From Frigidibacter sp. ROC022 (lineage in GTDB: Bacteria > Pseudomonadota > Alphaproteobacteria > Rhodobacterales > Rhodobacteraceae), in the NCBI RefSeq assembly GCF_024723735.1, contig NZ_JANQDU010000006.1, positions 1-64,000 on the forward strand: a DNA stretch of 64,000 bases, in the 5' to 3' direction. Each line of letters starts with the position of its first letter. Within the stretch, counting starts at the first letter, position 1. Of the stretch, positions 8,363-18,830 are shown piece after piece. The notes below the pieces were generated by a model, which was given only the letters and a program-made list of their open reading frames with translations, ran no database searches and was not told the origin of the DNA. The position numbers and the translations under genes were made by a program.

Positions 8363-9087
8363 CGCGCCCCTTTCGCGGCCTTGTCCGTTGCCCGCAGCCG
8401 ACCGCGGCTCATGTGCCGCTTGCGCCCGTATCCCGGCACCCGGGCAACGTCAAACCCTGCCGCCTCCAGCGCCCGCCGCACATGGCCCGCGGCGGTATAG
8501 GTGGCGAAACTGCCGCCCGGCGCGGTATGGGCGGCGACCTCGGCCAGCAGGTCGTCCTGCCAGAGTTCGGGGTTCTTGGCCGGCGAGAACCCGTCGAGAT
8601 ACCAGGCATCGGCGCGGCCGGTCCATGCCGGCAGAGAGGCGCGGGCGTCGCCGGGGATGATCTCGACCTGCGCCGGCCCAAGGTCGAAGCGCTGCTTTCC
8701 CTGCGTCCAGGCCGCCAGCAGCGGTGCCGCCCAGCGGTCGAAGTCGGGGAAATGGGCCAGCGCCTCGGCCAGGTCGGCGGGCGCCAGGGGGAAGGCTTCG
8801 AAACTGCTGTAGCACAGCCGGCCAGGCGCTTCGCTGGCGTCCCACAGCGCCAGGGTCGCCAGCAGGTTCAGCCCGGTGCCGAAGCCCAGCTCGGCGATAT
8901 GGAACCCGTCGCGAAACCGCTGCGGCAGGTCATTGCCCTGAAGGAAGACATGCCCGGTCTCGGCCAGCCCGTCGTCGAGCGAGAAATACGGATCGTCGAA
9001 GCGCCGCGAGACCGGAACGCCGCCGTCGCGCCAGTCGATCGCCTCGCCCGGCGGTTCCGCTGTCGCTCCCTTGCTGCTCTGGTTCAT
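8359..9087 (-). CDS. mnmD: tRNA 5-methylaminomethyl-2-thiouridine methyltransferase (MnmC N-domain as a separate protein)
   Basis: SAM-dependent methyltransferase of the MnmC1/DUF752 family, which finishes mnm5s2U at wobble position 34 of tRNAs for Lys, Glu and Gln. The 242-residue protein carries the SAM motif ELGFGTGLN (66-74) and the family motif YLDGFSPAKNPELW. The chosen ATG (MNQSSKG) follows GGAGAT. In E. coli this domain is fused to an FAD oxidoreductase; here that half is the separate divergent gene starting 52 nt away. The symbol follows the stand-alone convention. Confidence 0.88.
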   Translation of the reverse strand: MNQSSKGATAEPPGEAIDWRDGGVPVSRRFDDPYFSLDDGLAETGHVFLQGNDLPQRFRDGFHIAELGFGTGLNLLATLALWDASEAPGRLCYSSFEAFPLAPADLAEALAHFPDFDRWAAPLLAAWTQGKQRFDLGPAQVEIIPGDARASLPAWTGRADAWYLDGFSPAKNPELWQDDLLAEVAAHTAPGGSFATYTAAGHVRRALEAAGFDVARVPGYGRKRHMSRGRLRATDKAAKGAR

Positions 9088-9139
9088 CCCGCGCCGATCT
9101 CCTAGACATCGGGCCGGACACTGGCGCGGAGGGCGGCGG

Positions 9140-10171
9140 ATGGCAACAGATGTGACAGTGCGCGGCGCCGGCATTTTCGGCCTGTCCTGCGCCTGGGCGC
9201 TGGCGCGGCGCGGGGCGCGGGTGCGGGTCGTCGATCCGGGCGGGCCGGGGGCCGGGGCCTCGGGCGGGGTGCTGGGCGCGCTGGCACCGCATGTCCCCGA
9301 GAACTGGAACCCGAAGAAGCAGTTCCAGCTCGACAGCCTGCTGGCCGCCGAAGGGTTCTGGGCCGAAATTGCCGCCGCTTCGGGCCTGTCGCCGGGCTAT
9401 GCGCGACAGGGCCGCCTGCAGCCGGTGGCGGATGCCGATGCCGAGGCGCTGGCCCGGCGGCGGGCCGGGACGGCGGCAGAGCTCTGGCATGGCGCGGCGC
9501 TGTGGGAGGTGGTTCCGGTCAGCGGCGCCGATTGGGAGCCGCCCAGCCCCTCGGGCCTCTTGATCCGCGACACGCTGAGCGCCCGGTTGCATCCGCGCCG
9601 CGCGGTGGCGGCGCTGGCGGGCGCGCTGGCGGCGCAGGGGGTGGAGATCGTGACCGAGGCGCCGGACCGGGGGATGGTGCTGCATGCCTCGGGCGCGGCC
9701 GGGCTGGAGGCCCTGTCGCAGGCATTGGGCAAGACGGTCGGGCGCGGGGTCAAGGGGCAGGCGGCGCTGCTGGGCCATGCCGCCCCGCAGGCGCCGCAGC
9801 TGTTCGTCGAGGCGCTGCATGTGGTGCCGCATGAGGATGGCACCACCGCGATCGGTTCGACCGACGAGCGCGACGCCACCACCGCCGAACCGGACGAGAA
9901 GCTGGAGGCGCTCATCGCGAAGGCGCGGCGGCTGGTGCCGGCGCTGGCCGAGGCGCCGGTGCTGGAGCGGTGGGCCGGGTTCCGTCCCCGTGCCCGCAGC
10001 CGGGCGCCGATGCTGGGGCCCTGGCCGGGGCGGGAGGGCCATTATGTCGCCAATGGCGGCTTCAAGATCGGCTTCGGCATGGCCCCCGGCGTGGCAGCGG
10101 TGATGGCCGATCTGATGCTGGACGGGCAGGACCGGATCCCGCCGGGCTTCCGGGTCGAGGACAATCTTTAG
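9140..10171 (+). CDS. FAD-dependent oxidoreductase, probable stand-alone MnmC C-domain
   Basis: A 343-residue DAO-family flavoprotein with an N-terminal FAD-binding motif GAGIFG (9-14) and a C-terminal segment ANGGFKIGFGMAPG matching the family's second FAD contact. The divergent methyltransferase gene next door is the other half of bifunctional MnmC, so this enzyme most likely removes the carboxymethyl group from cmnm5U34 to give nm5U34. That role rests on context; glycine-oxidase-like enzymes share the fold. The start has GGAGGG 6 nt upstream. It ends 16 nt from the convergent flavin reductase gene. Confidence 0.82.
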   Translation: MATDVTVRGAGIFGLSCAWALARRGARVRVVDPGGPGAGASGGVLGALAPHVPENWNPKKQFQLDSLLAAEGFWAEIAAASGLSPGYARQGRLQPVADADAEALARRRAGTAAELWHGAALWEVVPVSGADWEPPSPSGLLIRDTLSARLHPRRAVAALAGALAAQGVEIVTEAPDRGMVLHASGAAGLEALSQALGKTVGRGVKGQAALLGHAAPQAPQLFVEALHVVPHEDGTTAIGSTDERDATTAEPDEKLEALIAKARRLVPALAEAPVLERWAGFRPRARSRAPMLGPWPGREGHYVANGGFKIGFGMAPGVAAVMADLMLDGQDRIPPGFRVEDNL

Positions 10172-10187
10172 GCGGGCCCGGCCAGGG

Positions 10188-10727
10188 TCAGTCGAGCTTG
10201 GCCCTGAGCGCCGCCATCAACGCCTCGACGGCGCGGCGGTAGCGCGGGTCGATCAGGCGCCCCTCTTCGTCGAAGGCCTCCGAGGAATTGCCGACCAGCA
10301 CCTCGGGCCCGCTGACCAGATCGGGGCGGTAGGGCACCAGCGTCAGACGCAGGGCGAATTGTGACCGCTCGCCGCCGGCGCGGCCATCGGCGGCGGACAT
10401 GATCGCCATCGGCTTGCCGGTCAGCGGGCCGGGGCGGGCGCGGCTGATCCAGTCGAGCGCGTTCTTCAGCACGCCGGGAAAGCTCTTGTTGTATTCCGGG
10501 GTCGAGATCACCACCGCGTCGGCGGCGCGGATCTGCTCGACCAGCCGCTGTGCCTCGGGCGGAAGCCCCTCGGCGTCTTCGGCGTCGCCATCGTAGAGCG
10601 GCATCCGGATGTCGGCGGTCTCCGCCCGGCAGGGGCCGAAGGCGCGCATCGCCTCGGCCAGCAGCATCCGGTTTGTCGATCCGGCGCGCAGGGCTCCGGC
10701 AATGCCCAGGAGGCGTGGTTCTGTCAT
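10188..10727 (-). CDS. NADPH-dependent FMN reductase family protein
   Basis: A 179-residue flavodoxin-like protein. GALRAGSTN near residues 11-19 forms the FMN phosphate loop, and STPEYNKSFPGVLKNALDW (76-94) is the family signature of NADPH-dependent FMN or quinone reductases (chromate reductase / ArsH-like group). It probably reduces quinones or free flavin in the cytosol; the physiological substrate is unknown. It is transcribed divergently from the thiamine-diphosphate enzyme with a 69-nt gap that must hold both promoters. Confidence 0.85.
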   Translation of the reverse strand: MTEPRLLGIAGALRAGSTNRMLLAEAMRAFGPCRAETADIRMPLYDGDAEDAEGLPPEAQRLVEQIRAADAVVISTPEYNKSFPGVLKNALDWISRARPGPLTGKPMAIMSAADGRAGGERSQFALRLTLVPYRPDLVSGPEVLVGNSSEAFDEEGRLIDPRYRRAVEALMAALRAKLD

Positions 10728-10796
10728 CGGCTCTTCCCTTTCCGCGTTGTCCCCGGTTTTATGCCGCCGAAACGAGATGACAAGGTGGAGGCCCGG

Positions 10797-12467
10797 ATGC
10801 GGCACGGTGGACAGATACTGGTGGACCAGCTGAAGTTGCATGGGGTGGAGCGGGTGTTCTCGGTCCCCGGCGAGAGTTTCCTGGCCGCTCTGGACGGGCT
10901 CTACGAAAGCGGGATCGAGAATGTCGTCTGCCGGCAGGAGGGCGGCGCCACGATGATGGCCGAGGCGATGGGCAAGCTGACCGGGCGGCCCGGCGTGGCC
11001 TTCGTGACCCGCGGGCCGGGGGCGACCAATGCCTCGTCCGGGGTGCATGTGGCGCGGCAGGACTCGACCCCGATGGTGCTGTTCATCGGTCAGATCGCCC
11101 GCAGCCACCGCGACCGCGAGGCGTTCCAGGAAGTCGATTTCCGCGCCATGTTCGGGCCGCTGGCGAAATGGGCGGCCGAGATCGACGACCCGGCGCGGAT
11201 CCCCGAATATGTCAACCGCGCCTTCCATGTCGCCAGCTCCGGGCGGCCCGGCCCGGTGGTGTTGTCGCTGCCCGAGGACATGCTGGCCGAACTGTCCGAC
11301 GTGCCGGCCCTGGCGCCGACCGCGCCGACGCGGGCCGCTGCCGCCGAGGCCGACCTGGCGCGGCTGGCCGAGGCCCTGCAGGGGGCGAAACGGCCGCTGG
11401 TCATCGCCGGCGGGTCGGGCTGGAGCCAGCAGGCGGCGGATGACCTGGGCCGTTTCGCCGAGGCCGCCGGGCTGCCGGTTGCGGTGTCGTTCCGCCGGCT
11501 GGGGCATTTCGACAATACCTCGGCCAATTACGTCGGCGACCTGGCGGTCGGGATGAACCCGAAGCTGGGGCAACGGCTGCGCGATGCCGATCTGCTGCTG
11601 GTCCTGGGCTCGCGGCTGGCGGACATCGCCACCAATGGCTACGAGCTGATCGACCCGGCGGCGCCGGGCAAGACGATCCTGCATGTCCATCCCGATCCCG
11701 ATTTGCCGGGACAGGTCTATCGCACCGACCTGGCGATCACGGCGGATGCGCCCGGAGTCATCGCCCGGCTGGCCGGGATGAACTGGGCGCCGGGGCCATG
11801 GGCCGAGTGGACCGCCGCGGCCCGCGCCGATTACGAGGCCTGGCAGGTGCCGCAGGAAACGCCCGGCGCGGTGCGGATGGAAGAGATCGTCTGCTGGCTG
11901 CGCGACCAGCTGCCGCCCGAAGCGATCCTGACCAACGGCGCCGGCAACTATGCCGGCTATGTGAACCGCTACTGGCGCTTCCGCCGCCACGGCACGATGC
12001 TGGCGCCGACCAGCGGCAGCATGGGCTATGGCTTCCCGGCCTCGATCGCCGCCAAGCTGCTCTACCCCGATCGTCCGGTGGTCTGCTTTGCCGGCGACGG
12101 CTGTTTCCAGATGACCCTGAACGAGATGTCCACCGCGGTGCAGCATGGCGCCAACGTGATCACCATCGTCGCCAACAACGGCCAGTACGGCACCATCCGG
12201 GCACATCAGGAACGCAGCTATCCGGCGCGTGTCTCGGGCACCATCCTGGCCAACCCGGACTATGCCGCGCTGGCCCGGGCCTATGGCGGCCATGGCGAGA
12301 CGGTGGAGCGGACCGAGGATTTCGCCACCGCCTGGCAGCGCGCCGTCGCCTCGGGGCGGATGGCGGTGATCGAGCTGCGTCTCGACCCGGAAGCCCTGGC
12401 GCCGGGACAGACACTGAGCGAGGCCCGCGAGGTCGGGCGCCGCAAGCAGGCCGCCGCGCAGGGTTGA
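10797..12467 (+). CDS. Thiamine-diphosphate-dependent enzyme, acetolactate-synthase-like
   Basis: A 556-residue three-domain ThDP enzyme. The catalytic glutamate is in RQEGG (E48), and the Mg-ThDP motif runs from GDG (433-435) to NN (460-461). The fold and length fit acetolactate synthase large subunits, but no small regulatory subunit gene adjoins it, so it is more likely a catabolic acetolactate synthase, a 2-oxoacid decarboxylase or a carboligase of unknown substrate. The start was chosen for GGAGG 5 nt upstream; 12 further codons upstream are open. A strong terminator follows. Confidence 0.8.
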   Translation: MRHGGQILVDQLKLHGVERVFSVPGESFLAALDGLYESGIENVVCRQEGGATMMAEAMGKLTGRPGVAFVTRGPGATNASSGVHVARQDSTPMVLFIGQIARSHRDREAFQEVDFRAMFGPLAKWAAEIDDPARIPEYVNRAFHVASSGRPGPVVLSLPEDMLAELSDVPALAPTAPTRAAAAEADLARLAEALQGAKRPLVIAGGSGWSQQAADDLGRFAEAAGLPVAVSFRRLGHFDNTSANYVGDLAVGMNPKLGQRLRDADLLLVLGSRLADIATNGYELIDPAAPGKTILHVHPDPDLPGQVYRTDLAITADAPGVIARLAGMNWAPGPWAEWTAAARADYEAWQVPQETPGAVRMEEIVCWLRDQLPPEAILTNGAGNYAGYVNRYWRFRRHGTMLAPTSGSMGYGFPASIAAKLLYPDRPVVCFAGDGCFQMTLNEMSTAVQHGANVITIVANNGQYGTIRAHQERSYPARVSGTILANPDYAALARAYGGHGETVERTEDFATAWQRAVASGRMAVIELRLDPEALAPGQTLSEAREVGRRKQAAAQG

Positions 12468-12477
12468 GGCGGGCGGA

Positions 12478-12510
12478 GCCTCCGGCGGGAGTATTCGGGA
12501 CCCGAAGAGA
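12478..12510. repeat. Rhodobacterales-type intergenic motif
   Basis: GCCTCCGGCGGGAGTATTC followed by GGGACCCGAAGAGAAA resembles a motif (GCCTCCGGCGGGAGTATTT..AAG..GAAA) that I recall in many Rhodobacterales gene gaps. A second, more degenerate version (CCCCCAGGATATTTGCCAAG) lies at 47-66. It sits directly before the terminator. Confidence 0.5.
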
Positions 12511-12538
12511 AAGGGGGCAGCGCGATGCTGCCCCCTTT
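12510..12538. terminator. Strong bidirectional rho-independent terminator
   Basis: A 12-bp perfect stem AAAGGGGGCAGC / GCTGCCCCCTTT with a 5-nt loop between convergent genes. The A- and T-rich stem ends serve as U-tract on either strand, so it can stop both the ThDP enzyme and pckA transcripts. Confidence 0.88.
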
Positions 12539-12567
12539 GTCGTCCGCAAGACCGGGCTGTGCCGGGA

Positions 12568-14166
<1,599 letters not shown>

Positions 14167-14526
14167 GATGATCCTCTCCGTCCCGCCAGTTCGGCGGTAC
14201 ACTTTCTGTATTGCAGGTTTCGGGCCCTTGGGCGGACCCATGGCGGGGACTTAACACGGCGTTTTTCCATGCCGATAGGGCAGTTTGTCACCGTTAGCGA
14301 AAACAGCCCGATGTTTGCGCCAACACCGGCGCGACCCCGCCGACACCGGTCGCATCAATGCCATGCAATCGCCTCAGGTGAGGCAAATTAGCCATGTCTT
14401 GAGGTTTTCAGGCCCAGATATGGGGCTGCTGAAGAGGTGATTCGCACTTAGTAGTTGATTCCGGGGGATGTTGACGTGAGTATGCAAGAAAAAATAAGCA
14501 ATACGAGCAGGACAAGGACCCCTCAG
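14167..14526. other. Divergent pckA/chvI regulatory region
   Basis: About 360 nt without a convincing gene. It must contain the pckA and chvI promoters, but I could not pick a confident -35/-10 pair. Visible elements are the inverted repeat GCCTCAGGTGAGGC (14371-14384) and an AT-richer stretch at 14450-14510. In-frame codons upstream of chvI are open from 14455, so a longer ChvI cannot be fully excluded. Confidence 0.6.
14371..14384. promoter_or_regulatory. Inverted repeat, candidate operator
   Basis: GCCTCA / TGAGGC arms around a 2-nt centre, between divergent pckA and chvI. Position and symmetry suit a dimeric regulator such as ChvI itself; unproven. Confidence 0.4.
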
Positions 14527-15228
14527 ATGTCGAGGATTGCACTGGTTGACGACGACAGGAACATCCTGACGTCGGTTTCGATGACTCTGGAAGCCGAAGG
14601 TTTCGAGGTAGAGACCTACAATGACGGGCAGTCGGCGTTCGACGCTTTTTCGAAACGCCTGCCGGACATGGCGGTTCTGGACATAAAGATGCCCCGGATG
14701 GACGGCATGGATCTGCTGCAGAGGCTGCGGCAGAAAACCACCATGCCGGTGATCTTCCTGACCTCGAAGGATGACGAGATCGACGAGGTTCTGGGTCTGC
14801 GGATGGGCGCCGACGACTATGTCAAGAAGCCCTTCAGCCAGCGTCTGCTGGTCGAGCGGATCCGGGCGCTGCTGCGCCGGCAGGAAGCGCAGATCACCGG
14901 CGAGACCCCGGACGGCGAGGAAAACAAGGTCATGCAGCGCGGCGCGCTGAGCATGGACCCGCTGCGCCATTCGGTGACCTGGAAGGGCAAGGAAGTGTCG
15001 CTGACCGTGACCGAGTTCCTGCTGCTGCAGGCACTGGCCCAGCGGCCCGGCTTCGTGAAGAGCCGCGATCAGCTGATGGATGTGGCCTACGACGATCAGG
15101 TCTATGTCGACGACCGGACGATCGACAGTCATATCAAGCGTCTGCGCAAGAAGATGCGGACTGCCGATGATGATTTCTCGGCGATCGAAACGTTGTACGG
15201 GATCGGGTACCGCTACAACGAGGAGTAG
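14527..15228 (+). CDS. chvI: Two-component response regulator ChvI (OmpR/PhoB type)
   Basis: DNA-binding response regulator paired with ChvG. The receiver domain has the acidic pocket VDDD (7-10), phosphoacceptor D52 (LDIKMP) and K101 before PF; the C-terminal winged helix spans about residues 135-230. At 233 residues it has typical length. The start ([10 protein letters not shown]) follows AAGGA by 8 nt; upstream ATG/GTG codons at 14482 and 14476 are less likely. In rhizobia and Agrobacterium the ChvGI pair governs acid and cell-envelope responses and central metabolism. chvG starts 12 nt after it. Confidence 0.95.
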   Translation: MSRIALVDDDRNILTSVSMTLEAEGFEVETYNDGQSAFDAFSKRLPDMAVLDIKMPRMDGMDLLQRLRQKTTMPVIFLTSKDDEIDEVLGLRMGADDYVKKPFSQRLLVERIRALLRRQEAQITGETPDGEENKVMQRGALSMDPLRHSVTWKGKEVSLTVTEFLLLQALAQRPGFVKSRDQLMDVAYDDQVYVDDRTIDSHIKRLRKKMRTADDDFSAIETLYGIGYRYNEE

Positions 15229-15240
15229 GGCGAGGGGGGC

Positions 15241-16971
15241 ATGACGCTCGCGTCCAGAATAGACATGCGGGACAGTCGGAACACGCGGGATGCCGAGGTG
15301 GTGCTTGGCGAGGACTGGATCGGCCCGCAGGGCGCGGCCGACCGGGAAGCGCGTGCCCAGCAGGCTCCGCGGCGCTGGATGGCGTTCAACTCTTCGCCGC
15401 TGGCGCGCAAGATCGTCACCTTCAACCTTCTGGCGCTGGTGGTTCTGGTGGCCGGCGTGCTGTTCCTGAACCCGTTCCGCGACAGTCTTGTCACCCAGCA
15501 TGAACGCGGGCTGATCGGACAGGCGGAGCTGCTGGCCAATATCTTCGAGGTGCAGATGCCCGCGGGCGCTCCGGTCAGCCTGAGGGCCAGCAACGGGCCG
15601 GACGTAGCGGCGACCCTGAAGACCATCGACATCGACCCGACCCTGCAGGTCTATCTGTTCGACAGCGCCGGCAAGCTGATCGCGACCACCGAGGGCATGG
15701 AACGCAACGCCGCGCCGCCGATCGAGGGGCTGGAGCGCGACGAGAGCTCGACCGTGATCACCGATTTCCTGAACGGTATCTGGGTCAGGATTTCCGGGCT
15801 TCTGAACGTCGGTCCTTCGGAAGCGCCGGCCGCCGATGCCGGGGAAATCCTGCGCGGGCTGGTGCCGGCGGCGCTGACCGGCGTGACCCAGGTCGGCGAG
15901 AACGTGGTTTCGGCCGAGGGCACGATCTTTTCGGTGGCGGCCCCGGTGATGCACAACGGCGTCGCCGTGGGCGTGGTGGCGCTGAGCTCGGGCGCCGGGG
16001 ACATCGACCATCTGGTCCGGCTGGAGCGGGAGCAGGTCCTGCAGATGTTCGTCATCGCCATCCTCGTGTCGATCGGGCTGAGCCTCGTGCTGGCCTCGAC
16101 CATCGCCAACCCGCTGGCCGATCTGGCCGCCGCCGCCGAGATCGGCCGCGACCGCAACAAGCGCACCGTCAATCCGGGCCGGGTCCGGATCCCCGACCTC
16201 TCGGGGCGTCCGGACGAGATCGGGCGGCTGTCGGGCGCGCTGCGCGGCATGGTCACGGCGCTCTATGACCGGATCGACGCCAACGAGCAGTTCGCGGCGG
16301 ATGTGGCGCATGAGATCAAGAACCCGCTGGCCTCGCTGCGTTCGGCGGTGGTGACGCTGCGGGTGGCCAAGCGCGATGATCAGCGCGAGAAGCTTCTGGA
16401 CGTGATCGAGCATGATACGCGGCGGCTGGACCGGCTGGTCAGCGACATCTCGAACGCCTCGCGGCTGGACAGCGAGCTGGTCAAGGAGGAAGAGCAGCCC
16501 TTCAACCTGCTCAAGATGCTCGGCAATCTGTCCGAGTATCTGGGCGCCGAGGCGCGCGGCAAAGGGGTCGAGTTCATTTCCGACCTGCCGCCCGAGCCGA
16601 TCGTGATTCACGGGCTCGAGGCGCGGCTGGCGCAGGTCTTCGTCAACCTGATCACGAATGCGATCTCGTTCTGCGACGAAGGCGACGCGATCCGGGTCTG
16701 GGCGCGGCGCCGGGAAAACAGGGTGCTGGTGGTGGTCGAGGATACCGGGCCGGGGATTCCCGAAGGGGCGCTGTCCAAGGTCTTCAAGAGGTTCTATTCG
16801 GACCGTCCGGTGGATCACTTCGGCAACAACTCCGGGCTGGGGCTGGCGATCTCGAAACAGATCGTCGAGGCGCATGGCGGCGTGATCTGGGCCGAGAACA
16901 TCCGCCCGACCGATGCCGACGTGACCTCGGATCCGCTGGGCGCGCGTTTCGTGGTCGGCCTGCCGGTCTGA
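15241..16971 (+). CDS. chvG: Sensor histidine kinase ChvG
   Basis: Inner-membrane kinase of 576 residues. Order: cytoplasmic N-terminus of ~58 residues, TM1 (~59-77), periplasmic sensor (~78-268), TM2 (~269-286), HAMP region, dimerisation helix with phospho-histidine H357 in DVAHEIKNPL, and an HATPase domain with VEDTGPGIP and NNSGLGLAISK. In other alphaproteobacteria the periplasmic repressor ExoR binds this sensor; no exoR is visible here. An 82-nt gap separates it from hprK, and the genes to HPr likely form one operon. Confidence 0.94.
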   Translation: MTLASRIDMRDSRNTRDAEVVLGEDWIGPQGAADREARAQQAPRRWMAFNSSPLARKIVTFNLLALVVLVAGVLFLNPFRDSLVTQHERGLIGQAELLANIFEVQMPAGAPVSLRASNGPDVAATLKTIDIDPTLQVYLFDSAGKLIATTEGMERNAAPPIEGLERDESSTVITDFLNGIWVRISGLLNVGPSEAPAADAGEILRGLVPAALTGVTQVGENVVSAEGTIFSVAAPVMHNGVAVGVVALSSGAGDIDHLVRLEREQVLQMFVIAILVSIGLSLVLASTIANPLADLAAAAEIGRDRNKRTVNPGRVRIPDLSGRPDEIGRLSGALRGMVTALYDRIDANEQFAADVAHEIKNPLASLRSAVVTLRVAKRDDQREKLLDVIEHDTRRLDRLVSDISNASRLDSELVKEEEQPFNLLKMLGNLSEYLGAEARGKGVEFISDLPPEPIVIHGLEARLAQVFVNLITNAISFCDEGDAIRVWARRRENRVLVVVEDTGPGIPEGALSKVFKRFYSDRPVDHFGNNSGLGLAISKQIVEAHGGVIWAENIRPTDADVTSDPLGARFVVGLPV

Positions 16972-17053
16972 TCCGTCACGCCGGTCACGGGCCGGGCAGG
17001 GAACAGGCGCACGACCGCGCAGCCCCGCGGCGAGGGTGCCAAGGGCGGGTGGA

Positions 17054-17506
17054 ATGAGTCAGGCTGCAGATCACGATGGCGTCACTTTGCATGCAAGCTG
17101 CGTGGCCCTGGGGCCGTCCGGCCTGCTGATCACCGGCGCCTCGGGCAGCGGCAAATCGAGCCTGGCGCTGATGCTGATGGCCTATGGCGCACGGCTGGTG
17201 GCCGATGACGCGACGCTGGTGCAATGCAGCAAAGGGGCGCTCTGGGCCAGTTGTCCGGAGACGATCCGGGGCAGGATCGAGGCGCGTGGCATCGGCATCC
17301 TGGCGGCCGATCCGCAGGAGCGGGCCCGGCTGGTCGCGGCGGTCGATCTGGACCGGACCGAGAGCGAGCGCCTGCCGCCGGAACGCTCGATCACGATTGC
17401 CGGTCATGATATTCCCTTGATATTGAACGTTCCCGGTCTTTCATTCGCTGCCGGGCTTATCCAATATCTCAAGGGTCAGTCTTTCAAGGAAACGAGGATC
17501 AGTTGA
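17054..17506 (+). CDS. hprK: HPr kinase/phosphorylase, short alphaproteobacterial form
   Basis: Catalytic domain of HPr serine kinase/phosphorylase, 150 residues, with P-loop GASGSGKSS (28-36). The N-terminal domain of the ~310-residue Firmicutes enzyme is absent, as is usual in alphaproteobacteria. It should phosphorylate HPr on its regulatory serine; that serine is present in the HPr encoded downstream (S49). The stop overlaps the rapZ start by 4 nt (TTGA), so translation is coupled. Confidence 0.93.
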   Translation: MSQAADHDGVTLHASCVALGPSGLLITGASGSGKSSLALMLMAYGARLVADDATLVQCSKGALWASCPETIRGRIEARGIGILAADPQERARLVAAVDLDRTESERLPPERSITIAGHDIPLILNVPGLSFAAGLIQYLKGQSFKETRIS

Positions 17507-18426
17507 GCACCCTCCGGCCGGATCAGTTCAGCACCGCACGCCACAATCACCGGGTTGTCCTGGTGATGGGCCCCTCGGGCTCGGGCCGGACCACGGCAAT
17601 CAATGCGCTCGAGGATTTCGGTTACGAGACGATCTCGAACCTGCCGCTGACCCTGCTGCCGCGGCTCCTGGACGGTGCGCCGCCCGAGCGGCCCCTGGCC
17701 CTGGGACTGGACGTGCGGAACCGCGACTTCTCCACCAATGCGGTGATCGAACTGATCGACCGGCTGTCGGGGCTGAGCAACATCCAGATCGACGTGCTCT
17801 ATCTCGACAGCCGTGCCGACGTGCTGCTGCGGCGCTATTCCGAGACCCGGCGCCGGCATCCGATGGCCCCGGCCGAAAGCCCTGCCCAGGGGATCGAGCG
17901 GGAGATGGACCTGCTGGTTCCGATCCGTGCCCGGGCGGATATCCTGATCGATACATCGGAACTGACCCCGCATGAGCTGCGCGAGGAGATGCGGCGCTGG
18001 TTCGACAGTGAGGGCGCGACCAAGCTGGCGGTGTCGCTGCACAGTTTCAGCTACAAGCGCGGGGTGCCGCGGGCCGTGGACATGGTCTTCGACTGCCGGT
18101 TCCTGCGCAATCCCTACTGGGACCCGGCGCTGCGGGCCAAGGATGGCCGGGCCCCCGAGGTGCGGGCCTATGTCGCTGAAGACCCGCGCTTTGACGAGTT
18201 CTTCGAGAGATTGCGTGGACTGACCCTGTTCCTGCTCCCGGCCTACCGGGACGAGGGCAAGGCGCATCTGGCAATTTCCTTCGGATGTACCGGAGGGCAA
18301 CACAGATCTGTTGCCGTGACGGAATTGTTGGCGAATGCACTTGCAGCAGAGGGCTGGCAAGTATCTAAAAGACATAGGGAATTGGAACGCCGCAGCAGCA
18401 CGGCTGCGGATTCCGGATCGGGGTAG
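17503..18426 (+). CDS. rapZ: RNase adapter / nucleotide-binding protein RapZ
   Basis: RapZ-family P-loop protein (YvcJ/YhbJ), 307 residues. In E. coli it binds the small RNA GlmZ and hands it to RNase E, controlling amino-sugar synthesis; no GlmZ-type partner is known to me here. It starts with TTG inside the hprK stop, with GAGGA just upstream. The Walker A reads GPSGSGRT (23-30): arginine R29 replaces the usual lysine. The C-terminal [10 protein letters not shown] motif is intact. The last ~15 residues are a Ser/Ala/Gly tail. Confidence 0.93.
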   Translation: MSTLRPDQFSTARHNHRVVLVMGPSGSGRTTAINALEDFGYETISNLPLTLLPRLLDGAPPERPLALGLDVRNRDFSTNAVIELIDRLSGLSNIQIDVLYLDSRADVLLRRYSETRRRHPMAPAESPAQGIEREMDLLVPIRARADILIDTSELTPHELREEMRRWFDSEGATKLAVSLHSFSYKRGVPRAVDMVFDCRFLRNPYWDPALRAKDGRAPEVRAYVAEDPRFDEFFERLRGLTLFLLPAYRDEGKAHLAISFGCTGGQHRSVAVTELLANALAAEGWQVSKRHRELERRSSTAADSGSG

Positions 18427-18431
18427 ATGGT

Positions 18432-18821
18432 GTGATCGGCATAGTGATTGTCGCGCACGGAGGATTGGCCAAGGAATACCTGGCCGCGGTCGAACATGTT
18501 GTCGGTCGTCAGACCGGGATTCGCACCGTCTCGATCGCGCCCGATCACGACCGGGACCGCAAGCAGGCCGAGATTTGCGCCGCCGCTGATTCGGTCGATG
18601 GAGGGGATGGCGTGGTCGTGGTGACCGACATGTTCGGCGGCTCGCCCTCGAACCTCTCGCTTCTGGCCTGCAACCCGTCGAATCGGCAGATTCTCTATGG
18701 TGCGAACCTGCCGATGCTGATCAAGCTGGCCAAGTCGCGGCATCTGAGCGTGCCCGAGGCGGTGCGCGGATCCCTGGCCGCCGGTCGCAAGTACATCGAC
18801 AGTTTCGATGTTCACAGGTAA
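18432..18821 (+). CDS. PTS sugar transporter EIIA component, mannose family
   Basis: A 129-residue EIIA-Man-type protein with phosphoacceptor H9 in VIVAHGG and a DMFGGSPSN loop typical of the family. In Rhizobiales and related groups this stand-alone EIIA (often named ManX) accepts phosphate from HPr and acts as a regulator, with no EIIB or EIIC permease alongside; none is seen here. It starts with GTG 5 nt after the rapZ stop; a closer ATG is followed at once by a stop. Nine nt separate it from HPr. Confidence 0.92.
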   Translation: MIGIVIVAHGGLAKEYLAAVEHVVGRQTGIRTVSIAPDHDRDRKQAEICAAADSVDGGDGVVVVTDMFGGSPSNLSLLACNPSNRQILYGANLPMLIKLAKSRHLSVPEAVRGSLAAGRKYIDSFDVHR

Positions 18822-18830
18822 GCCGGACGC

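Noticed and set aside
14455-14526. Extended N-terminus for ChvI starting at 14455, 14476 or 14482
   Set aside because: The receiver-domain fold starts at [10 protein letters not shown] and that ATG has its own ribosome site; upstream codons look non-conserved.
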